In this document: positions 1-9,400 of the stretch, piece by piece
How positions within the stretch are numbered: the stretch's first letter is position 1
Layout of the letters: each line of letters starts with the position of its first letter
Assembly (NCBI GenBank): GCA_030625085.1
Contig: DAOURK010000013.1
Span: forward strand, 1 to 50,469
Origin: Pseudomonadota bacterium
Lineage (GTDB): Bacteria > SZUA-182 > DTGQ01
Direction: 5' to 3'
Length of the DNA: 50,469 nucleotides
Made by a program: the position numbers and the translations under genes
The notes under the pieces: generated by a model
The model's input: the letters and a program-made list of their open reading frames with translations, nothing else
Told to the model about the DNA's origin: nothing
Databases searched by the model: none

Positions 1-1098
1 GATGGGAATATTAGTGCAGATGGAGGTGATGGTCAAATAGGCCTTCATTCTGGTGGTGGTGGATCAGGTGGGAGCATCTATTTGACAGCAGATGTGTTGA
101 CAGGTGAAGGGGGTATATCGGCGAAGGGAGGTAACTCGCAAAAATCTCCGTATAATCACTTTGGTGGTGGTGGCAGTGGAGGCAGGATCGCTGTCTACTA
201 TAACACAAACACTTTCACAGGCACTATGTCAGCCTATGGAGGATCTGGGTATGAGTATGGTGGAGCTGGGACGATTTATACCAAATCATCCGGTCAAACA
301 TGGGGGGATTTGCTTGTAGATAATGGTGGGAATGCTGGTGCAGGTACTAGCTTGGAAATGCTGGGCAAACACAACATTTCTCAGGTGCAGCAGGATAATG
401 GTCAGTGGCACCTTGCACTTGAAACACCAATGGAAGATATGATTAATACAGGTGAACTTGTTTCGGGAACAGAAGTAGCCTATCACAATTTCACTTTACT
501 GAACGATGTTATGCTTAATATTATGTTAGAATGCGTTGACAGTTATAGCGGCATGTTGTTGTTTACAGATGATGGTGATCTAACTGAGGATGATTATATT
601 ACAGATCTTTTTCAAAATTATGAAGATATTGGAATAAAAAAGAGCTGGGGGACAGTGGAGCTGACTGCCGGGGCCTATATTATTGCAATTGGTACTAATC
701 CTTTAAGTGTATCAGCGGCAGTTGCCGGTGCGAAAAATACAACTTCCAGTATTGGAGCATATAAGCTTTCGATAGAACTGGATCAAAGTCTAAGGCCTAT
801 TCCTGCATATGTAAGCCCTGTTGGTTATTATGTTGATCTGGATGCATCCACTTATGAAGGGCCATATTATGAAATCGTGGGTACAGAGGGAAATAATAAA
901 TTAATTATTTTATCAACAGATAATCTTTCCGGCTTTGTTAATAAGGATGTTGTGGGTGTGCATCAGGTAAATACATTACGAGTGCAAGGAAGTTCAATTT
1001 TGTATCTCGGTGAAGATATGATTTTTGTGCATGATTTTAGTAATTCATATTTGGATGCCTCAAGCCAAATACTGCCATGGGAGGGAATGCTATATTGA
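1..1098 (+). CDS. C-terminal part of a glycine-rich surface protein
   Basis: The frame is open at the left edge, so the N-terminus lies outside the window; 365 residues are visible. The first ~95 residues are glycine-rich, and the motif GGGGSGG occurs twice, 37 residues apart, each time followed by a short beta-like segment (SIYLTA, RIAVYY). This is typical of long repetitive exported or outer-membrane-associated proteins. The last ~220 residues look like a beta-sandwich of the pre-peptidase/DVUA0089 type, with an acidic DDGDLTEDD segment and a later LTAGAYIIAIG strand. There is no catalytic motif and no sorting signal such as LPXTG at the C-terminus. A perfect hairpin follows the stop. An adhesin or matrix role is inference only; the family is not identified more closely. 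Confidence 0.7.
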   Translation, partial: DGNISADGGDGQIGLHSGGGGSGGSIYLTADVLTGEGGISAKGGNSQKSPYNHFGGGGSGGRIAVYYNTNTFTGTMSAYGGSGYEYGGAGTIYTKSSGQTWGDLLVDNGGNAGAGTSLEMLGKHNISQVQQDNGQWHLALETPMEDMINTGELVSGTEVAYHNFTLLNDVMLNIMLECVDSYSGMLLFTDDGDLTEDDYITDLFQNYEDIGIKKSWGTVELTAGAYIIAIGTNPLSVSAAVAGAKNTTSSIGAYKLSIELDQSLRPIPAYVSPVGYYVDLDASTYEGPYYEIVGTEGNNKLIILSTDNLSGFVNKDVVGVHQVNTLRVQGSSILYLGEDMIFVHDFSNSYLDASSQILPWEGMLY

Positions 1099-1134
1099 TA
1101 AACTATAGGTTTTCACATATTAAATTTCACCCTG

Positions 1135-1190
1135 TAGCACAAGGGCTTTAGCCCTGCTAAATATAATGTAGGGCTAAAGCCCTTGTGCTA
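1135..1190. repeat. Perfect 21-bp inverted repeat (hairpin or REP-like element)
   Basis: Arms 1135-1155 and 1170-1190 are exact reverse complements around a 14-nt AT-rich loop. The element lies 36 bp after the stop of the glycine-rich gene. There is no run of T directly after it, so it is not a classical intrinsic terminator, although it could still end or stabilise the upstream transcript. Such palindromes around AAGGGCTTTAGCCCT are usually multicopy in their host genomes; I see only one in this window. Confidence 0.75.
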
Positions 1191-1322
1191 AATTCTGTCT
1201 GAATATGGATGGTAAAATTGTTTTTCAGAAAATCTATAAACAAAATTTGTAATAAATGCGAATGACCAAAAATTAACATTCAAAACACTAAGGGATAATG
1301 AAAACTTGGGGAGCTATGACTT

Positions 1323-2147
1323 ATGCGCTATTTAGTAACAGTATTGCTTGTATCTATTCTCTTTGTATTTGTTTTATTTAGTTGCTTTGATGGCGACAAG
1401 ACACCAAACCTGGCTACAATTAACGGCAAATCAATTACCCGGGCCCAGTTTGATGCGTACTTAAAGTTCAAACGATTGCCGACAAAAGATAAAAAATATC
1501 GCCAGAGGCTGCTGGAACAATACATTGAACGTGAAGCTTTGGCATCCGTCGTAGAGAACGAGGATCTGCTGGATAAAAAATTGATCCATGCCGAACTTAA
1601 CGAGTTCCGCAAGGAGATGTTAATCAGCCGCTATTTTGAAAAGTATTTAAAGGACAAGGTCACAGACCAGGCAGTGCGCAACTATTACAACACCCATGCT
1701 TCGGATTATGAAGAGCGTAAAGCCCATGTAGCGCATATTTTGATTCGCACAAACAAAAAAATGAGCGAGCCGGAGCGCATGGCCAAGCTTACAACCGCCC
1801 AGGATGCCTATTCAAAGGTTCGGTCCGGCAAAGATTTTGGGGAAATTGCCAAGGATTATTCAGAAGATACTGTTTCTGCCAAAAAGGGTGGTGATCTTGG
1901 TTGGATGAAAGAGGGAAGCATAGGTCCTCTTTTTTCAGAGACAATATTTGATATGAAACCGGGAAATGTATCGGAGCCTTTTGAAACCACGTTTGGTTTT
2001 CATGTGGTCAAGCTGATTGAAGGCCCGAAGATAGTAAAACGCCCCTTTGATGGAGTAAAAGGGGATATCCGGTATCAGTTGAGAAATAAAGCAAAAAAGG
2101 CTGAGATGGAGAGACTGATGTCAAAAGCCAGAATAGAAAGAAACTAA
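1323..2147 (+). CDS. SurA/PpiC-like peptidyl-prolyl isomerase lipoprotein
   Basis: A 274-residue protein with a short hydrophobic N-terminus ending in VLFSC, a probable lipobox, so a periplasm-facing lipoprotein is expected. Residues ~28-120 resemble the helical SurA N-terminal chaperone region (ATINGKSITRAQFDAYLKF). Residues ~130-235 are a parvulin (PpiC) domain: VAHILIRT, then the GKDFGEIAKDYSED helix, GGDLGWMKEG and FGFHVVKL, all signature elements of the family. Known role of the family: proline isomerisation and chaperoning of exported proteins. GGGGAG at 1308-1313 is a good ribosome site for this ATG. It is first in a run of four tightly spaced + strand genes with a second SurA-like lipoprotein and two giant exported proteins, so helping those fold is a reasonable inference. 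Confidence 0.88.
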   Translation: MRYLVTVLLVSILFVFVLFSCFDGDKTPNLATINGKSITRAQFDAYLKFKRLPTKDKKYRQRLLEQYIEREALASVVENEDLLDKKLIHAELNEFRKEMLISRYFEKYLKDKVTDQAVRNYYNTHASDYEERKAHVAHILIRTNKKMSEPERMAKLTTAQDAYSKVRSGKDFGEIAKDYSEDTVSAKKGGDLGWMKEGSIGPLFSETIFDMKPGNVSEPFETTFGFHVVKLIEGPKIVKRPFDGVKGDIRYQLRNKAKKAEMERLMSKARIERN

Positions 2148-2176
2148 AAAAATTGCCGGGAAGCTGCGTAAATAAA

Positions 2177-3082
2177 ATGAAATGGAAAAAAATGAAGCGT
2201 AAAAAAATCACCTTGAATGGATTATTCCTAATTCTCATTTTGGGACTGATTGCAGGATGCACGGAAACACCATCCGGTCGGACTAAGCAAGATAAACACA
2301 AGCCGACAGTAAACCTGAAAGGCGATGATATCATACTGGCCAGTGTTAATGGAAGCCCGATCACCAAGTACGAGCTTGAAAAAACCATTCAAAAATCCCT
2401 TGGCAAATATTTTACCGGCAAGCTGGATAAGGAGGGGAGGAAAAAGGTGCTTGAGAGTCTTGTCATGAGTCGTGCCATTGCCCTGGCCCAGGAGAAGGAT
2501 TTATCTGACAGGGACCAGGCTGTACTTGATAAAAAGCTTAAGGCCCATCGGGAAGAGTTGCTTGTTATGCAGTATCTTGCCACACATGCCCCGCCTGAAC
2601 CGGTAAGCCGAGAGATGATTAAAGAATACTATGATAAACATCCGGAACGGTTTGGCGGCAAGACTATTCGAACCTATGAGATGATTTCAACCAAACAAAT
2701 GGTGAGATCTCAAGAACGTGATGAGCTGATTGAGTTGCTGAAGAAGCCGGCGGAAAAGAAAGACTGGAGTAAATGGGCCAATGACCTTCAAAAGAAGGGA
2801 TATCCGGTTACCTACAGGCAGGGGCAGATGAATAAAAATGTACTGCACTCCAAATTATTCCAATTAATGAGTTCGTTAAAAAAAGGAGAAACTTCACAGC
2901 TCAGTTTTATTAAGGGTCTTGCGTATCTGGTAAGGATGGCAGATGAAAAGTTAGTTGAACCAAGGCCGTTAAAAGAAGTGAGTGCTCAGCTCCGAAAGTC
3001 TCTGGCCCCTATCCAGTTTAAAAAGGCCATAAAACAGGCATCGGAGCAGGTATTGGAAAAGGTTGAGGTTATATATGAATAA
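2177..3082 (+). CDS. SurA-N-like lipoprotein, putative periplasmic chaperone
   Basis: About 301 residues from the ATG at 2177; a second ATG at 2192 and an upstream TTG at 2153 are alternatives. The N-terminus is a lipoprotein signal (GLFLILILGLIAGC, Cys lipobox). The following region (LASVNGSPITKYELEKTIQK, then VLESLVMSRAIALAQE) matches the SurA/PpiD N-terminal chaperone fold. The C-terminal half aligns in layout with a parvulin domain, but the characteristic GGDLG and FGxHxV elements are missing, so isomerase activity is doubtful. It starts 29 nt after the upstream PpiC gene and its end overlaps the next gene by 8 nt, which indicates one operon. It is probably a divergent paralogue of its neighbour that has kept only chaperone function (inference). 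Confidence 0.75.
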   Translation: MKWKKMKRKKITLNGLFLILILGLIAGCTETPSGRTKQDKHKPTVNLKGDDIILASVNGSPITKYELEKTIQKSLGKYFTGKLDKEGRKKVLESLVMSRAIALAQEKDLSDRDQAVLDKKLKAHREELLVMQYLATHAPPEPVSREMIKEYYDKHPERFGGKTIRTYEMISTKQMVRSQERDELIELLKKPAEKKDWSKWANDLQKKGYPVTYRQGQMNKNVLHSKLFQLMSSLKKGETSQLSFIKGLAYLVRMADEKLVEPRPLKEVSAQLRKSLAPIQFKKAIKQASEQVLEKVEVIYE

Positions 3083-6000
3083 AGGTAAAAAGGGCTGTTT
3101 ATTTCTTTCATTTATATTATTCGGTTTTTTAATCAGCTTTATCAGGCCAGCCAAAGCCCAAGAAGCGGGGATTTCCGAATCAACCCTGATATGTGTGGAT
3201 TCAAAGGTTACTGTATCCATTGATACCGTCAGATATGATCGGCGTACTCAAAATTCCATCCATATAGCTACTGTAACCAATAATTCTTCTGAGACGCTCC
3301 CCTGCCCTATTTATCTCATGATTCATTCTGTTACGCCGGATACTATACCTGTGCTTAATGCAGATGGAACAACCACCGAAGGCCACCCTTATTATGATCT
3401 TTGCACTGGTGGCCTTGTGCCGGAGGCAGGCTTGGGTCCGGGAGAGGTTAGCGCATCCATAAGATTAGAATTTTATAATCCCACACGGGCGCGCTTCACC
3501 TCTGATTTGAGTGTCTTTACAAAAATAATTAATACTCATCCATCTGATCTTACGGTAATGGAACATGAGCCGGCAACATTTTCAATAACAGCGATAGGTT
3601 CGGATTTAAGGTATCAGTGGCAACAATACGGCGTTGATATTCCCGGTGCAAACCAGGCAACATATACTATCCCTGAGGCCGTCTATTCTTATAACGGGGC
3701 AACATTCAGGTGTGTGGTGAAAAATGATGCAGGCAGTAGCACCAGTGATGTTGCGACATTGACGGTTATTGATAATCAGCCGCCTGCATTAACAATCAAT
3801 GGGCCTGCTGAGAGGACCACTACAGATGAGTTTGCTGTGATAACAGGTGTTGTCACAGATACCGGAAGTGGCATGGGCGATGTTGAAGCGATTTCTGATC
3901 AGTATTCAGGCCAGAAATTTGGCGCATTTGTAAATTCTGCCGGTGCCTATTCTGCGGAAATTCCCTTGCGCGCCGGACAAAACCAGATCACAGTTTCAGC
4001 ACTGGATGTGCTCGGGAATGCGTCTCAGAAGAATGTAAAGGTAACCCTTCAAGTGGCGGCATTGCCAAGCATTTCCATCAATACGCCTGTTAATGGGACC
4101 ACAGTAAACGAAGATCCAATTACCCTGTCAGGGCTTATTCGCTCCAGCCTTACCCCTGATCAGATCAGGGTGGTGTTTAATAACACAGTCAAGTTTCCCA
4201 TAGGGGCAAACAATGAATATGCATTTACATTTGAAAATATCCACCTGAAGGAAGGGCCGAATAGCCTGGTTGTTACCGCAGAGACATTGCACGGAAACGG
4301 AACTGCCCAAGCAACGGTAAATTATCGTATTGTCGATGTGGATGAGGAGGAGGAACAGGTGCGGCCTATTATTGAGGTGCAATTGCCTCAGCCGGAGGTT
4401 TATATTCCGGACGATTCTCTTATGATAAGCGGCCTTGTCCGCAGTGAAAATGGCCTTCAGACCATAACTGTCAATGGACAGGATGCAGCATTTGTGAGAG
4501 CCGGGTCCGTATTTTCTTTTGATTATGAGCTTCTGTTTTCCGATCCGCAGCAGGAAGAGATAGAAATCGTCATAAGGGCAACAGATGAAAACGGCCATTC
4601 CTCCACGGTGACCTATACTGTCAAGCGGGATGCAATTGCTCCGGTTATCCAGTTGACATCTACAGGGCTGTTGATTGCGCCTGATGTTAATGCGGTGACC
4701 AAGACGCCATATTTGATTACAGGGATAGTTACCGAAAAGAACCTGGCCGGTGTTTCCATCAATAATCAGATCATCGAGGTTATCCCGGCCGGAGAGTCAG
4801 ATGAATGGTCATTTGAGGCAGGTGTTGCCCTGCTCAGGGGAGAGCCGCGGGATTTGATAATAGAGGCATGGGACATGGCAGGGAACAGCATAAGCCGGGA
4901 AGTGATACTCAGCCTCTCTTCAAACCTGGATATTGAGGTAATATCACCCGGGAATGGGGAAGAGCTTATTGCAAGCGAAGACCCAGCAGATATTGCTGTG
5001 GTCATCCGCATACCGGCCATTGCAGCAGATGATCAGGTAAGTGTCTGTATTGATGAGACAATTGAAACAACTTTAACTGTGTCAGGCTCCACGGCCGGCG
5101 GCACGGTAAGCATTGCTGAGGCTGACGGAGAGCACAGGATGGAAGTGGAGGTCAGAAATAGCAGTGGAGAAGTACTGGCAGAGACAGCCATAACATTTTC
5201 GATCATAAATTCGGAAAATATCCCACTTGCCTTAAACCGACAGGATCCTGAAAACAATGCCGAAGGTGTGGAGCCGAATGCGTTTATTGCTTTTTACTTC
5301 AACAAACCCATTGATCCGGCGCTGCTTGAGATTGAAGTTCTGGAGACAGCCCATGGTAAGGTTTATAAGGAGGCGGAAGCGGGCGCTGATATTACAAAGC
5401 TGAGCAAAATCGAGCTTGTCGATGTTCACAGGGACCAGGCATCTGTTTCAGGTGGTATTTCACATTTTCCACAAAACACTATGGCCGCCTTTTATCCGGA
5501 AAAGGATTTTGCCTATGGCGGCACAATATACGTAACTGTGCTTTACAACAATGAGGAGTTGTCACGTTCCAGTTTTAAGGTCCGGCCTCTTCCTACATTT
5601 ATTCAAGGATTTGTTGCCGATCAGTTCATGTCGCCGCTTGAGGGCATCAAGGTTGAATTACCGGACCTTGGCCGGAAAGCGACCACTGATAAAGACGGCA
5701 GTTATGGTTTTGGCTTTGGAGAGCCGGCAAGCCTTGCTATTCCTCCAGGCCATTATAAAGCGGTTATCAATCCGGAGTTGAACAATCGAGCTTTTGGGAC
5801 TGTAGCACGATGGATCAATGTGGAAGAAGGGCGATTGAATACTATTGGCATTACAAAAATACCCATATTAAATCCGGATGAGCCCTTCAGGCGTATTATG
5901 TCTAACCAGCAGCAGGCTGTCCTTGCAGGCGGCGAGCTGATTTTGGATTTAAGCAAGGCAACCTTGATATTCCCTGATGGAAGAGAGAGGGGAAATATTC

Positions 6001-6401
6001 ATGTTCAGTTTATGCATATGAGTCACCTTGCTTACTCCTCTCTGCCGGCAGCTATGCCCCATTGGGTATTTGCCGCTCAACCTATGGGCATAGGGGTGGC
6101 AGGCTCTGTTGGCATAACCCTTTCCATGCCCACCATCTATGGCGGCCATGATTATGTATCCCGGATCGGAAAGCGGGTCATCCTGCTTGGGTTTAATCCA
6201 TCTGCTCTGCAGATTATGCCGGTAGGGGTGGGGTGTGTGGATGTGGATAATAAGCAGGTAATAAATGAAGGGGAAGTGGAACTTGAGGGCCTTGATTTTA
6301 TAGGGTATGCCCTGGTCGATGCAGACAACCAGGAGATATTGGAGCGCTTTGCCAATGGAGAGATAAGCTTAAGACACATGATAGGAGAAATAGAAAAGTA
6401 A
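3075..6401 (+). CDS. Large exported multi-Ig-domain protein
   Basis: 1108 residues. The ATG at 3075 is chosen because GAGG lies 6 nt upstream and a clean signal peptide follows, with cleavage likely after AKA (AKA|QEA). The gene overlaps the preceding lipoprotein gene by 8 nt. The N-terminal domain (~20-140) is followed by an I-set-like Ig domain (LRYQWQQYGVDIPGA ... FRCVVKNDAG). Then come several bacterial Ig-like repeats with the pattern ITVNGxxxxV...G...F.FxxxxLxxGxNxIxVxAxDxxGN, a Big_5-type domain (DPENNAEGVEPNAFIAFYFN) and a carboxypeptidase-regulatory-like domain (IQGFVADQFMSPLEGIKVEL ... DKDGSYGF). There is no enzyme motif and no anchor sequence. It is probably a structural or adhesive surface protein, secreted or periplasmic. 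Domain names are from memory of family patterns. Confidence 0.8.
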   Translation: MNKGKKGCLFLSFILFGFLISFIRPAKAQEAGISESTLICVDSKVTVSIDTVRYDRRTQNSIHIATVTNNSSETLPCPIYLMIHSVTPDTIPVLNADGTTTEGHPYYDLCTGGLVPEAGLGPGEVSASIRLEFYNPTRARFTSDLSVFTKIINTHPSDLTVMEHEPATFSITAIGSDLRYQWQQYGVDIPGANQATYTIPEAVYSYNGATFRCVVKNDAGSSTSDVATLTVIDNQPPALTINGPAERTTTDEFAVITGVVTDTGSGMGDVEAISDQYSGQKFGAFVNSAGAYSAEIPLRAGQNQITVSALDVLGNASQKNVKVTLQVAALPSISINTPVNGTTVNEDPITLSGLIRSSLTPDQIRVVFNNTVKFPIGANNEYAFTFENIHLKEGPNSLVVTAETLHGNGTAQATVNYRIVDVDEEEEQVRPIIEVQLPQPEVYIPDDSLMISGLVRSENGLQTITVNGQDAAFVRAGSVFSFDYELLFSDPQQEEIEIVIRATDENGHSSTVTYTVKRDAIAPVIQLTSTGLLIAPDVNAVTKTPYLITGIVTEKNLAGVSINNQIIEVIPAGESDEWSFEAGVALLRGEPRDLIIEAWDMAGNSISREVILSLSSNLDIEVISPGNGEELIASEDPADIAVVIRIPAIAADDQVSVCIDETIETTLTVSGSTAGGTVSIAEADGEHRMEVEVRNSSGEVLAETAITFSIINSENIPLALNRQDPENNAEGVEPNAFIAFYFNKPIDPALLEIEVLETAHGKVYKEAEAGADITKLSKIELVDVHRDQASVSGGISHFPQNTMAAFYPEKDFAYGGTIYVTVLYNNEELSRSSFKVRPLPTFIQGFVADQFMSPLEGIKVELPDLGRKATTDKDGSYGFGFGEPASLAIPPGHYKAVINPELNNRAFGTVARWINVEEGRLNTIGITKIPILNPDEPFRRIMSNQQQAVLAGGELILDLSKATLIFPDGRERGNIHVQFMHMSHLAYSSLPAAMPHWVFAAQPMGIGVAGSVGITLSMPTIYGGHDYVSRIGKRVILLGFNPSALQIMPVGVGCVDVDNKQVINEGEVELEGLDFIGYALVDADNQEILERFANGEISLRHMIGEIEK

Positions 6402-6462
6402 AATTGAGAATTCCGCTTAAACGGTTTTTAGGGATTTATCTTATACATTAGGACGAATAATA

Positions 6463-9400
6463 ATGGCTCAATATTTTTATTTTAGGAAATATAAAATAGG
6501 CTTTCTGCTGATAAGTGCATTTTTTTCATTAATGATTATATTTTACGCTACTATTGCTTATACTAGTGGTGGCTTGAGCGGACAGGTCGGTACTATTGCA
6601 GCAAAAAGTATAGTACTAAGTGATAAAGGAAATCCTATCTGGGTTGAGTATGATAAAAATGGAAATGTTGTGAGGAAAATTTGTGAAGATGATGGTGATA
6701 TGGTTATGAGTCCAGCGGCTTATAGGGCCTATGCCGGTGATCGTCCTGTCTCAATACCTGACTCTGCCCGTTCTGTCCTTGTTGGTAGAAATGGTGATAT
6801 CATTGCTACATCAGATATGAATATTGGCTACCTGGTTGCCTTTTACACATCAAAAGATATTGCTGATCCAGTAAGCGCCACTGATGGCAAAAAAAGCATG
6901 TATAAATACAAAATGGGTGATGATTTATGGGGACCTATATCTGGGGCTAGAATTTGGGCAGGCGCTATGAACTGTCAACCAGGTTACTCAGATGAAAAGG
7001 GCACCTTTGTTGTCAATTATTACATTCCCTCTTGTCCTGGGCATCTTTATGTAGAATACCCGATATACCTTGAAGCTGAGCTACGCTACCAACGTTTTAA
7101 TCCAAAGAGTAGTTCAACAGGCTTTTATTATGAGGGGCAGATTTGCTATGATGGTTGCTCGGGTTATTCAGAAGGGATTTCCCCATTATCTTTACTTGAA
7201 GTTGCTGCTAAAGTTCAAATAGCTGCCAATGAAGCATCAATGCCTATTTATATGGTTCGAAGTAATTTTTCGATTGATGTGGCATTTGTCACAGGACGAG
7301 CATCAATGGAAAGTGGATCAGATATAGTATATATTGCTAACAACACTGAGTATTCTTTAAAATCTAGCTCTATTGGCCAAGGCCTGCTAATGAGTATCAA
7401 CCAGTTAGACCTTAAAAATACTGACGTTTATATTTATCGAATGTCAAACGATCAATTAGTTGCTACACTACATGGACTTAAATCAGGGCAAGTCAGCATA
7501 AGTGATGATAAAAAATATATCATAAACTATCAAACAATTATTCGCGGTCCAGCCGCTAATAATAAAAATGATTTTACTGAGTTTGAAGCCTGGCGAAAAA
7601 TGAACAACATAGATTCCTCGTCTGACTTGTGGAAAAGAGAAGCTGACCATTTGCGAGTCGGTGAAAAGGTTAAAGTTATTATAATAAATCGGGCTACTGG
7701 ATATATAGGTTCATCTGTTGGAACGTATGGTGGAGAAATAGTTGATGCAACAGGATCGCAGACTGTTTATTCTTCTAATATTAGTGTTTACCCTGGTGAT
7801 GTTACTATGAGGCCTCCAAATCTTGAGATAAAAGCTGAAAGAAAATATAAAATAGAGGCGGGACTGACAGAAGGAGAAGAGCCCGAATATATAATTGGTT
7901 TTGAAGGCTCTGCCCTGACCAGTGATCATTATATTGCTGTTATTACTGAATGGTATGATTGGGACGGCACTCCATTACCCGATGATTTGCCCGGTTATAC
8001 TGGTCGTCTGGCAAAGGTGGTAGATACTAATATTCTTCAACAGGCTTCAAATCAGATAGCTAATTTTGGCATAAAACCTGGTCATCACACACAGCTTGTA
8101 CGACTTCCGCAGCCGGGAATTGAAGAAGCTCATTATTATATTCATGTAAATGGAGAGCCCATTACTGGGAATTCGAATTTCTTATCTACAGGTACCGGTG
8201 CCGATGCATTAATATATCGGCCTAAACATTACGTGCCGGTTAAAGTACCATTTTTTGATGAAGCTACAACAAATGCCAGGCGTGCCATAAATCCATATTC
8301 AGAAGCGGTTTATAACTGGGAATATCGGCCGGAGATGCAATTTTCACTTTTTGATCTCAAACTTAAAAAACTGCAGATTGTTCTTGAGGGTGAGGATCCG
8401 GATGATAGTTCAACAGTGATTTCGTTAGGTAGCTATATTATCTATCTTTCTCCATTTTTAAGATTATTAGATGACGTTAATATAGCAAAACTTTTTTACT
8501 GGGCACTGAATGCTGGAGATTTTGACCCATTACCTCCATTTGGTACGGAAAGAGAACTTGTATTCTCGATAGGCGAACATGAGGTGATAGCTGAAGCAGG
8601 GCCAGATGGAAGTGTAGATTTTAATCCAGAGGCGTTATCTCTAATTGATCCTACTGATATATTGGCTATTAGACTTTATCAGAATAATGATAAAGAGAAT
8701 GTGCTGTGGGAGCTCACTTTTACTGGCTTGAATATACAGGGGCATTTGCCCGGACAAATTACAACCATTAGAACGGAAGAGAATGTAATAGCAGAGAAGA
8801 ATGAAGATGATCCTTTTAATCTGGTTGTTTTAGTGAATGATGATAATGATGATGAAGACCCGGTATCAACTCCTCCTAATCCACAACCAGCGGATAATGA
8901 TGATAAAATTGTTAGTTCTTTTGATGATGATATTATTAAAATAACATTAAGACAGAATATTACGCCAGGTAATAACCAAGGGACGCTGATGTTAAGTGTG
9001 CCTTCAGGAGCTTCTGATATTAGAGTCTTCAATTCTAATCCCCTAGATTCTAGTCCTTTCTATTCATTAGTTGATGCTGAATTAATTGACTGGAGTGTTG
9101 ATTTAAGTAGTCCATCGGGTGACTTGTATGAATTAGCAGCATTTCAAGTAATAGATATTTATCTTGAAGGGCTAAATCCTAATCCTGATGTAACGATGAA
9201 ACTTGCATATTTAGATATAAATGGGAATGAAATATATTCCGATGAGGTTCATATTGCTGTACTAAAGGTGGATCTGGATATTGACTCAGATAATAATAAT
9301 GCTAATAATTTACCTGATAGAAATGATGATGAAGAAATAATTGAGGATATTGAAGGTTGGAAGCCAGGAAAATTAATCGTTGTGAACAATAGGGATGCTG

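Noticed and set aside
4128-4598. 156-codon antisense frame inside the Ig-protein gene
   Set aside because: The plus-strand gene is clearly real with repeated Ig motifs, and the antisense product has no family features.
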